From: Methanothermobacter sp. K4
GTDB taxonomy: Archaea > Methanobacteriota > Methanobacteria > Methanobacteriales > Methanothermobacteraceae
DNA: 64,000 bases
Direction of reading: 5' to 3'
NCBI RefSeq assembly: GCF_022014235.1
Contig: NZ_JAKLTD010000001.1
Location: forward strand, 624,624-688,623
Shown here piece by piece: positions 9,881 to 20,015 of this stretch. Made by a program: the position numbers and the translations under genes. Below the pieces are notes generated by a model, which was not told where the DNA came from, did not search any database, and saw only the letters and a program-made list of their open reading frames with translations. Position 1 is the first letter of the stretch, and every line of letters starts with the position of its first letter.

Positions 9881-10441
9881 TTAATGTGCGGATCTGGCTA
9901 TCCTTTCTTTCTCTTCCTTCTTCTGGATTGCGAAGCTTCTGGTGTCGTACTCTGCAGCCAGCATTATCTCGTTTGCCAGGCACTCCTCTATGGATTTCTT
10001 GTTCTTGAATGCCGCCTGCATTGCACCCTTGGTTATGAATCCGAGGGACAGGTCCACCCTTCTCTGTGGGGATATGTCAACCGCAACCTGGTAACCTATA
10101 CCACCGTACTTGATCCTTGTGGTCTCCTCCCGTGGGGAGGTGTTTTCAACGGCCTTTACAAGGATCTGGACCGGGTTCTCCTTGGTCCTCCGGTTTATGA
10201 TTTCAAAGGCTTCCTTCACTATCTTATAGGCCTTGTTCTTTTTACCTGAGTTCCTCTCGGTCCTCATAACCTTGTTTATCAGTCTCTCAACTATTGAAAC
10301 CTTTGATTTTGCAAACTGCCTCTTAACGTGTCTTCCCATTGTGTGGGGAACCAGGATACTGTCAAGGCATATGTACTTTGCGAGGCCCATATCCTCAACC
10401 TTGACTTCCTCAAGTTCCCATTTATCAAAAACTAAACTCAT
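9881..10441 (-). CDS. rps7: 30S ribosomal protein S7
   Basis: The 186-residue archaeal S7p, with [29 protein letters not shown] and the conserved [14 protein letters not shown] and [10 protein letters not shown] regions. It nucleates the 30S head and contacts the exit-site tRNA. It lies 5 bp after rps12 and 17 bp before EF-2. Confidence 0.98.
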   Translation of the reverse strand: MSLVFDKWELEEVKVEDMGLAKYICLDSILVPHTMGRHVKRQFAKSKVSIVERLINKVMRTERNSGKKNKAYKIVKEAFEIINRRTKENPVQILVKAVENTSPREETTRIKYGGIGYQVAVDISPQRRVDLSLGFITKGAMQAAFKNKKSIEECLANEIMLAAEYDTRSFAIQKKEEKERIARSAH

Positions 10442-10446
10442 AAGGA

Positions 10447-10872
10447 TTACCTCACAGGTTTTTCTATTTTCCCTTTAACCATTTCCTGCAGGGACACATT
10501 GTTGACCTTTGTAACCTTCCACCTGACACCGGGAATATCACCCATGGACCTTCCTGATGGTCCACCAATACCCTCAACAATGACCTCATCGTGTTCATCA
10601 ATAAAACCAATAGCGCCGTCTCCAGGTGCGAAGGCCGTGATCTGTTTACCGTTTTTGATTAACTGGACCCTCACACATTTCCTTATTGCTGAGTTTGGCT
10701 GTTTTGCCTCTATACCCACCTTCTCAATCACTATACCCCTTGCCTGGGGTGCGCCTTCAAGGGGGTCAGCCTTAACATCAAGGCGGAGTGATCTCCTCTT
10801 GTAGTGGGTGTCTTTCCATCTGAATTTCTGCCTCTTGCTTTTGAGTTTTTTTGCTGCGAATAATCCTGGCAA
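10447..10872 (-). CDS. rps12: 30S ribosomal protein S12
   Basis: The 141-residue archaeal S12p of the decoding centre. [30 protein letters not shown] is the universally conserved accuracy loop. Initiation is at TTG (10872), with GGAGG upstream; no ATG or GTG fits the conserved N-terminus [17 protein letters not shown]. Confidence 0.98.
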   Translation of the reverse strand: MPGLFAAKKLKSKRQKFRWKDTHYKRRSLRLDVKADPLEGAPQARGIVIEKVGIEAKQPNSAIRKCVRVQLIKNGKQITAFAPGDGAIGFIDEHDEVIVEGIGGPSGRSMGDIPGVRWKVTKVNNVSLQEMVKGKIEKPVR

Positions 10873-10893
10873 ATAAGATTCCTCCTATAAGAT

Positions 10894-11325
10894 TTATTTT
10901 ATTATAATATTGCTTATGTTGTGCTGTCTTCTGGCCAGTAACCTGGCCCTCTCAATGTTCTGTCCGCCGCGTCCAATGGCGATTCTCTTATTCTTTGGAT
11001 CGGTTTCCACTGTGGCTATCTTTTCACCGTTTTCCTTCTGGAGTATCCTGATGCTCCTTATCTTGGCGGGCGCCATGAGGTTCTTTATGAACTCCACGGG
11101 GTCACTGGAGTGTTCGATTACCTCAACACCCTTGTCGAGCGCCTTCTGAACCTTGGCCACTGTACTTCCCTTTTTACCGATGGCAAGGCCCATATCACCC
11201 TTTTTCACGAGGAATGTTACCTTGCCGTTTTCGTCATCCACAATGCAGTCCTTCACCATTGCACCGGTCATGCTCTCAAAGAGTGCAATGTATCTTATCT
11301 CGTTTGTGGTAAATTTGATGGTCAC
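10894..11325 (-). CDS. nusA: NusA-like KH-domain transcription factor
   Basis: A 143-residue archaeal NusA homologue made of two KH domains (GLAIGKKGSTVAKVQ and IAIGRGGQNIERARLLAR), without the N-terminal RNAP-binding and S1 domains of bacterial NusA. It is expected to bind nascent RNA during elongation or termination. It sits between rpl30e and rps12 as in most euryarchaea. The start is a GTG at 11325. Confidence 0.95.
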   Translation of the reverse strand: MTIKFTTNEIRYIALFESMTGAMVKDCIVDDENGKVTFLVKKGDMGLAIGKKGSTVAKVQKALDKGVEVIEHSSDPVEFIKNLMAPAKIRSIRILQKENGEKIATVETDPKNKRIAIGRGGQNIERARLLARRQHNISNIIIK

Positions 11326-11331
11326 AGCAAC

Positions 11332-11628
11332 CTACCCCACCATTTCCAGTATTGTTGAATCACCCGGGTCCTGGATTAAGAGCGCCCCCACTGTGAAGGG
11401 TTTACCGCAGACAGATCCCAGTTCAACGCTGGTGCCCTCATGGGTGTAAACCGGAATATCTGATAGCTCTGCATAGTATTCTATGTCCTCTCTGAGGTCC
11501 TCTGGAATGTTACTGGCCATTACCACCAGCTTACCCTTACCCAGTTTGAGGCCCTGAATTGTCCTCTTTGATCCAAGGATAACATTACCAGTATCTACAG
11601 CCACTCGTATTCCTCTATCTATGTCCAT
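11332..11628 (-). CDS. rpl30e: 50S ribosomal protein L30e
   Basis: A 98-residue member of the L7Ae/L30e RNA-binding fold: [23 protein letters not shown], then [20 protein letters not shown] and [20 protein letters not shown]. It lies in the normal position between rpoA2 and nusA; GGAGG precedes the ATG. Confidence 0.97.
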   Translation of the reverse strand: MDIDRGIRVAVDTGNVILGSKRTIQGLKLGKGKLVVMASNIPEDLREDIEYYAELSDIPVYTHEGTSVELGSVCGKPFTVGALLIQDPGDSTILEMVG

Positions 11629-11638
11629 CTACTGCCTC

Positions 11639-12994
11639 CTATTTTCTTTCTTTCATCACAACACTAACGGAACCTGTACCGAGAGGTATAGGCTGTCCTA
11701 TAATAATGTTCTCTATGATACCAGTGAGATGGTCCACCTCTCCCCTGATACTTGCTCTCAGAAGGTGCTTACCTGTTTCCTCAAAAGAAGCCCTTGCAAG
11801 AACGCTTGCCTTTTCACCGCTTATACCATGTCTTCCAATGGATTTAACAGAACCATCAGCAGTCATCATATCTGCAACAAGCATTATGTGACGTATGTCC
11901 ACTGTGAGACCCTGCTCCTCCATGGTTCTCTTTGCTTCGTGTATTATTGCGTTTCTCGCTGCTTCTATGCCCAGAACGGTTTCTATTTCGTGTATGTCGT
12001 TTGTCGTCGTCCGGACCTTATCCACACCCTCTTCTTTAAGAACAGCTCCAAGGTTTGAACCCTCTGTATGGATTACCCATTCATCATCCTCTTTACGGAT
12101 AACCACCTTTCCTATATTTTTAACCCCGCTTATCTGGAGTTTCCTCACCTTATCAGCCAGTAACCTGAGCTCCCTTATGGTGGGTTTCTGGGGTTCAAAT
12201 CTCAGTATGCTGTTATCTATTTCTACTTTCTTAAAAGTTTTTTCCACCTTTGCTATTATATCATCATATTCAAGGTGTTTTTCAAGGATCTTCTCCTCGT
12301 CCAGTTCTGCAACCACTGCCATATCTGCGTACTGGATGCTGAAGTTTTTGAGGACATCGTTGAGGGTGCTTTTACCTATCTTGTTGGCCTTTTTGCGCAC
12401 AAATTCCTCATCATATCTGAGGTCACCCTCAAAGTAGATGCTCATGGTTGGTGTGGATATCTTCTTCCTGGCATCCACGATTTCGATGAGCCTTGGGAGA
12501 CCCAGGGTAACGTTGAGTTCAGCCACCCCTGCGTAGTGGAAGGTACGCATTGTCATCTGGGTACCTGGTTCACCGACTGACTGGGCTGCAACTGTCCCAA
12601 CCGCCTCACCTGCCTCAACCTTCGCCCTCTCATATGCCCTTCTGACCCTTCTTATGAGTTCATCCAGTTCATCGTCGCTTAGGTTATGTTTCTTAATTGC
12701 ATCGGCTATTTCTTCAATGAGTCCCGGCGGAAACTTCGCCCTCTTCCTTTTAACAAGTTCCTGGACCTTCAGGATCCGCTGGTATTCGTCCTCAACGGCA
12801 TCGAGGAGATCGTCTCCTTCAAGGCCCCGGTTTCTCTCTGAGATCCTGCTGAAGAGTCTCACCATTTCATAAAGATCCGCTTCCTTCAGTTTTTCCTCCT
12901 CAGCGATCCTGGCAACATATTCCATCACAGGATCTGGAAGCAGGATCCCGTTCTTTGAGGAGTAATCCTCTATTTTAGCTGTAATTTCCTGCAC
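11639..12994 (-). CDS. rpoA2: DNA-directed RNA polymerase subunit A''
   Basis: The 451-residue C-terminal part of the largest RNAP subunit, split from A' as in all euryarchaea. [29 protein letters not shown] is the trigger-loop region, and [20 protein letters not shown] near the C-terminus is the cleft/clamp end. The length exceeds the roughly 390 residues of many relatives; about 60 extra N-terminal residues ([14 protein letters not shown] to [13 protein letters not shown]) precede the shared core. The start is a GTG at 12994 behind AGGTGAT. Confidence 0.97.
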   Translation of the reverse strand: MQEITAKIEDYSSKNGILLPDPVMEYVARIAEEEKLKEADLYEMVRLFSRISERNRGLEGDDLLDAVEDEYQRILKVQELVKRKRAKFPPGLIEEIADAIKKHNLSDDELDELIRRVRRAYERAKVEAGEAVGTVAAQSVGEPGTQMTMRTFHYAGVAELNVTLGLPRLIEIVDARKKISTPTMSIYFEGDLRYDEEFVRKKANKIGKSTLNDVLKNFSIQYADMAVVAELDEEKILEKHLEYDDIIAKVEKTFKKVEIDNSILRFEPQKPTIRELRLLADKVRKLQISGVKNIGKVVIRKEDDEWVIHTEGSNLGAVLKEEGVDKVRTTTNDIHEIETVLGIEAARNAIIHEAKRTMEEQGLTVDIRHIMLVADMMTADGSVKSIGRHGISGEKASVLARASFEETGKHLLRASIRGEVDHLTGIIENIIIGQPIPLGTGSVSVVMKERK

Positions 12995-13003
12995 AGAATC
13001 ACC

Positions 13004-15616
13004 TTACCCCTTTGATTTGAGCCTTATTTCCTCTACGAGTTTGTCGAGGTCCACGATCTTTCCGTAGTCGCTCTTGGCAGGGTCAACGCCGTCCTCACCG
13101 AATCTCGTCTGTATTATGACTCCCCTGTTGTCAACGACCTTCCCGTCCTCGTTGACTGTGAGGTCCTGGAGGGCGTTGACAAGACGCCTCTGCATGTAAC
13201 CGCTCTGGGCTGTACGTATGGCTGTATCCACAAGCCCCTCTCTTCCCCCCATGGCGTGGAAGAAGAATTCTATGGGGTCTAGGCCCTCCTTGTAACTTGA
13301 GTGTACGAATCCGCGGGACTTGGCACCGAGTTCACCCCTCTTGAAGTGGGGAAGTGTCCTGTTATCGTATCCCCTGCTTATCCGGCCACCCCTCACTGAC
13401 TGCTGCCCCACACAGGCTGTTATCTGTGTGAGGTTGAGCATTGACCCCCTTGCACCTGTGAGTGCCATTATTACTGCGTGGTTTTCATCCATGTCAAAGT
13501 AACTCTCTGCTATCTCCCCTGATTTGTCCCTGGCCTCACCCAGAACCTGCATTATCTTCATCTCCAGGGTTTCCTCAAGGCTTCTACCAGGGAGTGGTTC
13601 GAGTTCTCCGTTCTCGTAGGCCTCAATCAGCTGGTCAACCCGGGCCTCAGCGTTCCGCAGGTGGGCCTCTATCCTTTCACGGGCCTCTTCAGGGATCTCC
13701 TCATCGTTGGTACTTGTGGTGAAGCCCGCATGCATTATACCGGCAATGGCAAGTTTTGTTGCGGAGTCAAGGAATTTTCTGGCAGCATCGGTACCGTATT
13801 CCTTGACGATGTGGTCAAGTATTTTACCGGCGAATGCACCGTAGGCCTTCTCATCAATAACGCCTGATATGAGCTCCCCGTTCTCTATGACCACATAGGC
13901 ATCGTTTTCACAGTCCATCTCAAGGCATTCCTCACATTTCCTGCATATCTCGGCCCGGTATACCATGTTGAGGTCATCAGGGAGGACCATGCTGAATATC
14001 TCCTTACCTGTCCAGTCACGACCCCTCCTGTCAGGTAGGGGCAGCCCCGCCTTCTTGAGGATCTGGAACACCTTATCCTCACTGAACACAGCCCTCTTCC
14101 TTGTAAGGAGATAGGCACCTGATATGTGGTCGTGTATCCCGCCGATGATGGGACCCCCGAACCTTGGGGAGAGTATGTGTTCCTGCACACGCATGAGTGT
14201 CTTGGCCTCCGCCCTTGACTCCTCGGTCTGGAATACGTGCATGTTCATCTCGTCCCCGTCGAAGTCTGCGTTGTATGGTGGGCAGACGCAGAGGTTCAGA
14301 CGGAAGGTCTTGTAGGGGAGGACGCGGACCTCATGAGCCATCATGGACATCCTGTGGAGTGATGGCTGACGGTTGAACAGGACTATGTCACCATCCTTGA
14401 GGTGCCTTTCAACGATGTAACCTGGTTTCAGGTTCTCGAGGACAACATCCTTGGTCTCATTGTAGATCCTTATCTTGCGGCCGTCTGGCCTTATGACGTA
14501 GTTGGCTCCTGGGTGTACGTCGGGCCCATTTTCTATGTACTCCCTCATGCGGTCTATGTTCCATTCTGTAACGTAGACTGGTACTGTGACCTCCCTGGCT
14601 ATGATCTCAGGGACTCCCACCTCGTTTATGCTTATGTTGGGGTCCGGTGAGATGACGGTACGGGCAGAGAAGTTAACCCTCTTACCTGAGAGGTTGCTCC
14701 TGAACCGCCCCTCCTTACCCTTGAGCCTCTGGGCAAGTGTCTTAAGGGGTCTGCCGGAGCGGTGTCTTGCAGGTGGGACACCGGAGGCCTCGTTGTCGAA
14801 GTAGGTTGTCACGTGGTACTGTAGGAGTTCCCAGAGGTCCTCTACGATTAGCTGGGGGGCCCCTGTCTCCATGTTCTCCTTGAGGCGCTGGTTTATCCTG
14901 AGGATATCAACGAGTTTGTGGGTCAGGTCGTCCTCTGATCTTTCACCGGTTTCAAGGGTTATCGATGGCCGTACAGTTACCGGGGGGACCGGGAGGACTG
15001 TGAGGACCATCCATTCGGGCCTTGCAACCTCGGGGTTGACTCCGAGGATGAGGGCGTCGTCGTCGGTTATCCTCTCAAGCCTTTCCCTAACCTCGCTGGG
15101 TGTTAGTTTGTAGTCACCCTCAACGATGGAGACCGGTTTATCCAGTTTTATTTCCTCCTGTTCCTCCTCACAGTGGGGGCACTTCTCGCGTCTGGCCTCG
15201 GTGTATATCTCCTTTATTATGGGTGTGAGGCTCTCCTCCTTCTCCATCGCCTCAAGTATCCGCTGTCTGTACTCTTCAATCTCCACCTCTGTGAGCAGGA
15301 CCCTGCTGCATTTCCTGCAGATTGACCTGAGGATCTTGTGTATTGTATCCGCGAATCCCACGTGGATAACGGGTCTTGCAAGGTTTATGCTTCCAAAGTG
15401 CCCTGGGCACTCACCACCCTTGGCCCCGCATGTCCTGCACCTGAGGCTCGGGTCTATGACACCAAGCCTCGGGTCCATGAGTCCGTTCTCGATGGGGTAC
15501 CCGTCCTCGTCATAGGTGTCCGGTGTCACGACCTGGGTAACGGACATCTTCCTTATATCCTCAGGGGACATGAGACCAAAATTTATCCGGGAAATTTTCT
15601 TTAAAATTCCTCTCAA
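13004..15616 (-). CDS. rpoA1: DNA-directed RNA polymerase subunit A'
   Basis: The 870-residue N-terminal part of the largest subunit. The clamp zinc-binding segment CRTCGAKGGECPGHFG is near residue 60, a second zinc motif CRKCSRVLL and CPHCEEEQ follows, and the catalytic magnesium loop NADFDGDEMNMH is complete. The bridge helix region GGREGLVDTAIRTAQSGYMQRRL is near the end. Initiation is at TTG (15616) with AGGAGA upstream. It lies 38 bp after rpoB1 and 9 bp before rpoA2. Confidence 0.98.
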   Translation of the reverse strand: MRGILKKISRINFGLMSPEDIRKMSVTQVVTPDTYDEDGYPIENGLMDPRLGVIDPSLRCRTCGAKGGECPGHFGSINLARPVIHVGFADTIHKILRSICRKCSRVLLTEVEIEEYRQRILEAMEKEESLTPIIKEIYTEARREKCPHCEEEQEEIKLDKPVSIVEGDYKLTPSEVRERLERITDDDALILGVNPEVARPEWMVLTVLPVPPVTVRPSITLETGERSEDDLTHKLVDILRINQRLKENMETGAPQLIVEDLWELLQYHVTTYFDNEASGVPPARHRSGRPLKTLAQRLKGKEGRFRSNLSGKRVNFSARTVISPDPNISINEVGVPEIIAREVTVPVYVTEWNIDRMREYIENGPDVHPGANYVIRPDGRKIRIYNETKDVVLENLKPGYIVERHLKDGDIVLFNRQPSLHRMSMMAHEVRVLPYKTFRLNLCVCPPYNADFDGDEMNMHVFQTEESRAEAKTLMRVQEHILSPRFGGPIIGGIHDHISGAYLLTRKRAVFSEDKVFQILKKAGLPLPDRRGRDWTGKEIFSMVLPDDLNMVYRAEICRKCEECLEMDCENDAYVVIENGELISGVIDEKAYGAFAGKILDHIVKEYGTDAARKFLDSATKLAIAGIMHAGFTTSTNDEEIPEEARERIEAHLRNAEARVDQLIEAYENGELEPLPGRSLEETLEMKIMQVLGEARDKSGEIAESYFDMDENHAVIMALTGARGSMLNLTQITACVGQQSVRGGRISRGYDNRTLPHFKRGELGAKSRGFVHSSYKEGLDPIEFFFHAMGGREGLVDTAIRTAQSGYMQRRLVNALQDLTVNEDGKVVDNRGVIIQTRFGEDGVDPAKSDYGKIVDLDKLVEEIRLKSKG

Positions 15617-15654
15617 GGTATTCTCTCCTTTGCTTTATTCCCTCAAATCCGTAA

Positions 15655-17466
15655 TCATGCCTTGTCTTCCAGTATGAGTTTCGGGAAGATGCATAGACTC
15701 TTAAGCTCATCAAGGAGTAATTTGAAGGCGTATGATATCTCCACAGGGAATGACTCTGAGTCCTCACATATTGGACAGTACTTCTTATCCCTTATCTTGT
15801 CGTAGATTGCTATCATACCGCACTCGGTGCATACCAGTGCCTCGTATTTATCTGATTCATCAAGAAGCCTTTCCTTAAGGGCGAGTGCTGCTCCATGGGC
15901 AATCAGACAGTCCCTTTCCATTTCACCGAATCTGAGACCACCTTCCCTGGCCCTTCCCTCGGTTGGCTGTCTTGTGAGGACCTGCACAGGACCCCTTGAT
16001 CTTGCGTATACCTTGTCTGTTGTCATGTGGTGGAGTTTCTGGTAATAGGCCACTCCTATGAATATCTCAGCCTCTATCCTTTCACCGGTTATTCCATTGT
16101 AGAGTGATTCCACACCGGCACTTTCAAATCCGTTGGCCCTGAGGGCCTTCTTTATGTCCCTCTCGTCCTCTCCGGTGAATGGTGTTCCGTCCACCCGGCG
16201 GCCCTCCATGCATGCGGCCTTACCTGCAAGCATCTCAAGGACCTGCCCCACAGACATCCTTGATGGTATGGCATGGGGGTTCACTATGAGGTCTGGCACA
16301 ACACCGTCCTCTGTGAATGGCATGTCCTCCTGGGATACCATGAGGCCCACAACACCCTTCTGACCGTGCCTTGATGCGAATTTGTCACCGAGTTCTGGCT
16401 GCCTCTGTTCCCGCACCCTTATCTTGGCGAGTCTGCTACCCTCAACTGTTTCTGTTAGGAGAACAGCGTCAACTATACCCTTCTCCCCGTGCCGCACTGT
16501 TACTGAGGTTTCTCTTCTTCGTTCCGCCACTGTTCCGAACTCATCGATTTCCTCAAGGAACCTGGGTGGTGATGTTTTACCTATGAGGACGTCACCTGAG
16601 GATACCACTGCCTCGGGGTTTATTATGCCGTCCTCGTCAAGGTGCCTGTAGTCGCTCTCTGACCTGTAGCCCCTGACCCCCTTCTCAGGTATCTCGAAGC
16701 GGTCCTCCTGACCACCAGGGTACCTTCGCTCTGCGGCCTCGTAGGATCTGAAGAATGATGATCTTGCAAGTCCCCTCTCAAGGGATGCCTTGTTGAGTAT
16801 CAGTGCGTCCTCCATGTTGTAGCCCTCATAGGACATTACAGCCACAACGAAGTTCTGCCCGGATGGCCTCTCATCGTAGCCAGTCACATCTATTATCCTT
16901 GTCTTGACTATGGGGACCTGGGGATGGTGGAGGAGGTGTGCACGTGTATCTGTCCTGAGGTCATAGTTGGATGCATAGAGACCAAGGGCCTGCTTGGTCA
17001 TCCCTGCCTCCATGGTGTTCTTCGGGGATGAGTTGTGGTTTGCGAATGGAATGATACCTGCACATATACCAAGCATGGTGGAGGGGTCTATCTCAAGGTG
17101 GGTGTGTTCATCTGTAAGGTCCTCTGGACTCATTGCTATGTAGGCGTTTTCCTCTTCCTCAGCATCCAGATACTCTATTATGCCCTCCTTTATGAGGTCA
17201 TCCCATTCCATTTCCCCTGCTTCAAGTTTTTCAAGGTGTTCATCCTTTAAAAGAGGTTCTCCGTCCTTTACAATGATAAGGGGTCTTCTGGCCCTTCCCG
17301 GGTCTGTGAATATGTATATCTCATGGTTTTCAGGGTAATGGGTTATGTTCATCTCAGGGGAGACCTCTCCGGATCTCCTCTTCTCCCTCATCTCCTGTAC
17401 GAATTCTTCAGGGTTTTCACAGGTCCCTATAAGTTTCCCGTTAATGTAAATTTTGGTTTTACTCAC
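15655..17466 (-). CDS. rpoB1: DNA-directed RNA polymerase subunit B'
   Basis: The 603-residue C-terminal half of the second-largest subunit. It includes [39 protein letters not shown] (active-site lysines and arginine) and the terminal zinc ribbon [22 protein letters not shown]. The start GTG at 17466 has GGAGG upstream. The B subunit is split into B'' and B' as in methanogens. Confidence 0.98.
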   Translation of the reverse strand: MSKTKIYINGKLIGTCENPEEFVQEMREKRRSGEVSPEMNITHYPENHEIYIFTDPGRARRPLIIVKDGEPLLKDEHLEKLEAGEMEWDDLIKEGIIEYLDAEEEENAYIAMSPEDLTDEHTHLEIDPSTMLGICAGIIPFANHNSSPKNTMEAGMTKQALGLYASNYDLRTDTRAHLLHHPQVPIVKTRIIDVTGYDERPSGQNFVVAVMSYEGYNMEDALILNKASLERGLARSSFFRSYEAAERRYPGGQEDRFEIPEKGVRGYRSESDYRHLDEDGIINPEAVVSSGDVLIGKTSPPRFLEEIDEFGTVAERRRETSVTVRHGEKGIVDAVLLTETVEGSRLAKIRVREQRQPELGDKFASRHGQKGVVGLMVSQEDMPFTEDGVVPDLIVNPHAIPSRMSVGQVLEMLAGKAACMEGRRVDGTPFTGEDERDIKKALRANGFESAGVESLYNGITGERIEAEIFIGVAYYQKLHHMTTDKVYARSRGPVQVLTRQPTEGRAREGGLRFGEMERDCLIAHGAALALKERLLDESDKYEALVCTECGMIAIYDKIRDKKYCPICEDSESFPVEISYAFKLLLDELKSLCIFPKLILEDKA

Positions 17467-17489
17467 TTAACAGCCTCCCGGTGGAAAAA

Positions 17490-19034
17490 TTAGTTCAGAA
17501 CCCCCATTTTTCTGATTACCTCCTCAACCTCCCTGGCATCTGAACCCTCTGATATCTTTGCAAGGAGGGCGAGGTTCTTAACAAGACCACAGTTTGGACC
17601 CTCAGGGGTCTCGTTGGGGCATATCTTACCGAACTGTGTTGGGTGAAGGTCCCTTGCCTCGAAGTGTGGCTGGCTCCTGCTGAGGGGGGAGACAACCCTT
17701 CTCATATGGGACAGTGTACCCATGTAACTTGTCCTGTCCAGGAGCTGGCTCACACCTGCCCTTCCACCAACCCAGTTACCTGTCGCTATGGCGTGTTTGA
17801 GGTTCTCTGTGAGGACATCTGACCTCACAGCCTGTTTGACTGAGGGCTCCTTACCCCTTGCAAGGCTTCTCTCCAGCTGGTAGCTCATGTCCCTGCTTAG
17901 ACTTGTGAAGGCAACCCTGAGGAGGTCCTCCATGAGGTCACCTGAAACCCTGAGCCTCTTGTTGGTGTAGTGGTCCTTATCGTGGGGCTTTCGCTCACCG
18001 GATATAACCTGGAGGAGCATCTCGGTCATCTCAGCCAGATATATTGCCTTTTCCAGCCTCTTATCTGGTTCTGTTCCTATGTGGGGGAGGAGGTATCGGT
18101 CTATGACATCCTCAGCCCTTTTTATCCTGTAGTCCTCGGTCATGCCCTTGGCGACCCGGTTACCAATGTACCTTATGGCGCTCCTTACAAGGTACTCCCT
18201 TCTCTCCTCCTCATCCATTTTCTCCATTTCATCCTTTTTGAGGTTCAGCCTGTCCAGTGAGACCTGTATGTCGTCGGCCGCGATCATCTGGTAGTTGAAG
18301 TCATCTGATATGCTTGTTATGATGTCCTGGTCAGTTGCAAGTCCAAGGGCCCTTAGCAGTATCACCAGCGGGAGTTCGCCGGGAACGTATGGGAATGATA
18401 TCCTGAGGAACACTCCGCTCTTCCTGGGCTTCCTGTATTCAAGGGATATCCTGGCCCTGAAACCACTCCTTATAGATGTGACTATCGCCCTTGCCCTGTT
18501 TTCATCCTCTTCCCCGATCCTCTCAAGTATTATCTTGTTCGGGGCTATTTCCTCCATGGTGACTATTGATCTCTCTGAACCGTTGACTATGAAGTAGCCG
18601 CCGGGGTCCGCGGGGTCCTCGCCCTTTTCAATGAGTTCATTTCTGCTGAGGCCATGCAGGTGGCATATCTCGGATTTCAGCATAACAGGCAGTTCACCGA
18701 TGTAGACCTTTTCGAATTCTGTTTCAGGACCCCCCTCCTTTATGAGTCTCATCTCCAGGCTCATGTGGGCCGAGTAGGTTAAATTCCTGAGCCTGGCCTC
18801 TGTCGGGTATATCTTGCTCTTTGAGCCGTCTGCCTCCTTGATGAAGGGCTTTTCTATGCTTACCTTCCCTGTCTCCACACGGTACTTTCCCTGTTCCAGC
18901 TCTATGGGTTCGCTTGTGTCGATTATCTCCTGTATACGGTTACTCACGAAGTCATTGTAGGAATGTATGTGGTGGTCCACAAGGTCGTATTTATCAAAAA
19001 ACGCGTCTACCAATCCCCATGCACTTTTTTTCAT
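17490..19034 (-). CDS. rpoB2: DNA-directed RNA polymerase subunit B''
   Basis: The 514-residue N-terminal half of the second-largest subunit: VDHHIHSYNDFVSNRIQEII, GGYFIVNGSERSIVTMEEIAPNK, the fork region RASVSQLLDRTSYMGTLSHMRRV-like segment and HPTQFGKICPNETPEGPNCGLVKNLAL. I start at ATG 19034 behind GGAGG; a TTG at 19052 would place the ribosome binding site inside the gene. Confidence 0.98.
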   Translation of the reverse strand: MKKSAWGLVDAFFDKYDLVDHHIHSYNDFVSNRIQEIIDTSEPIELEQGKYRVETGKVSIEKPFIKEADGSKSKIYPTEARLRNLTYSAHMSLEMRLIKEGGPETEFEKVYIGELPVMLKSEICHLHGLSRNELIEKGEDPADPGGYFIVNGSERSIVTMEEIAPNKIILERIGEEDENRARAIVTSIRSGFRARISLEYRKPRKSGVFLRISFPYVPGELPLVILLRALGLATDQDIITSISDDFNYQMIAADDIQVSLDRLNLKKDEMEKMDEEERREYLVRSAIRYIGNRVAKGMTEDYRIKRAEDVIDRYLLPHIGTEPDKRLEKAIYLAEMTEMLLQVISGERKPHDKDHYTNKRLRVSGDLMEDLLRVAFTSLSRDMSYQLERSLARGKEPSVKQAVRSDVLTENLKHAIATGNWVGGRAGVSQLLDRTSYMGTLSHMRRVVSPLSRSQPHFEARDLHPTQFGKICPNETPEGPNCGLVKNLALLAKISEGSDAREVEEVIRKMGVLN

Positions 19035-19093
19035 GGACTTCCTCCAAAACAAATTAGATGATCAGATTATGAGCTTACGGTTTACCCGAAAAA

Positions 19094-19327
19094 TTAGTCC
19101 TGCACAAGTCTATAGGTAATGAATTCTTCGGCAGTTGGACTCTTACGGATTATTTTCACGATATCCCCCCTTTTAGCACCTATGGCCTTCACCACAGGGT
19201 CTGTTGTTTTTATTTTTGGAAGCTGTTCTGGATGCGCATCCAGTTCTTTCAGCACCCTTTTTGCTTCAGAATCATTTAAAACCACATGTTCCGGAACCAG
19301 ATGGTGTTTCAAGATTTCCCTCTTCAC
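19094..19327 (-). CDS. rpoH: DNA-directed RNA polymerase subunit H
   Basis: The 77-residue archaeal RpoH (counterpart of the eukaryotic Rpb5 C-terminal domain): HHLVPEHVVLNDSEAKRVLKEL and TDPVVKAIGAKRGDIVKIIRKSPTA, ending EEFITYRLVQD. It forms the lower jaw of RNAP. First gene of the RNAP operon, GTG start with GGAGG upstream; tRNA-Lys ends only 42 bp upstream on the same strand. Confidence 0.98.
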   Translation of the reverse strand: MKREILKHHLVPEHVVLNDSEAKRVLKELDAHPEQLPKIKTTDPVVKAIGAKRGDIVKIIRKSPTAEEFITYRLVQD

Positions 19328-19369
19328 AATTTAGTCCTCCAGATAAAAAGTCACCGTAAAATTAGATAG

Positions 19370-19443
<74 letters not shown>

Positions 19444-19448
19444 TGAAG

Positions 19449-19524
<76 letters not shown>

Positions 19525-19566
19525 GGTCTCCAGAATGAGAGCATTACTGTGTTCTCTCGTTACCTG

Positions 19567-19578
19567 CATATATACTTT
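19567..19578 (-). promoter_or_regulatory. promoter of the tRNA-Asp/tRNA-Lys transcript
   Basis: Minus-strand AAAGTATATATG lies about 50 nt upstream of mature tRNA-Asp, in a 128-bp gap that otherwise holds nothing recognisable. Because no clear TATA element is present between tRNA-Lys and rpoH, this may also feed the RNAP operon (inference). Confidence 0.5.
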
Positions 19579-19648
19579 ACTATTGCCGTATGACATACAT
19601 GTTATGAGTTCTATTTTTCTAGTATTTAAAGCTTTCACACTGTTGGTG

Positions 19649-19724
<76 letters not shown>

Positions 19725-19727
19725 TTG

Positions 19728-19762
19728 ATATACATCATTGGGGGTGATGTATATTTAAGCTT
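19728..19762 (-). promoter_or_regulatory. tRNA-Tyr promoter with a perfect inverted repeat
   Basis: Minus-strand AAGCTTAAATATAC (up to 19762) supplies the TATA element about 29 nt upstream of tRNA-Tyr. It overlaps a perfect 10-bp inverted repeat, ATATACATCA (19728-19737) and TGATGTATAT (19745-19754), separated by 7 nt that on the plus strand read TTGGGGG. Confidence 0.5.
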
Positions 19763-19768
19763 TTTGGA

Positions 19769-19843
<75 letters not shown>

Positions 19844-19850
19844 CGTACGA

Positions 19851-19928
<78 letters not shown>

Positions 19929-19944
19929 CCAATGTTAGTAACTA

Positions 19945-19960
19945 CTCATTTATATAGTTT
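19945..19960 (-). promoter_or_regulatory. promoter of the tRNA-Thr/tRNA-Pro transcript
   Basis: Minus-strand AAACTATATAAATGAG, identical to the element before the tRNA-Ser pair at 5921-5936, centred about 29 nt upstream of mature tRNA-Thr. The 55 bp between it and the pgk stop codon hold nothing else recognisable. Confidence 0.75.
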
Positions 19961-20015
19961 GTGGTTGATCCCGGGGGCACCATGGAGGGGAGGTTCAGCA
20001 CCTCCCATTATGGGG

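Noticed and set aside
9864..9983. N-terminal extension of EF-2 by 40 residues
   Set aside because: The upstream part of the frame overlaps the end of rps7 in another frame, and GTG 9863 has a proper ribosome binding site and gives the normal 730 residues.
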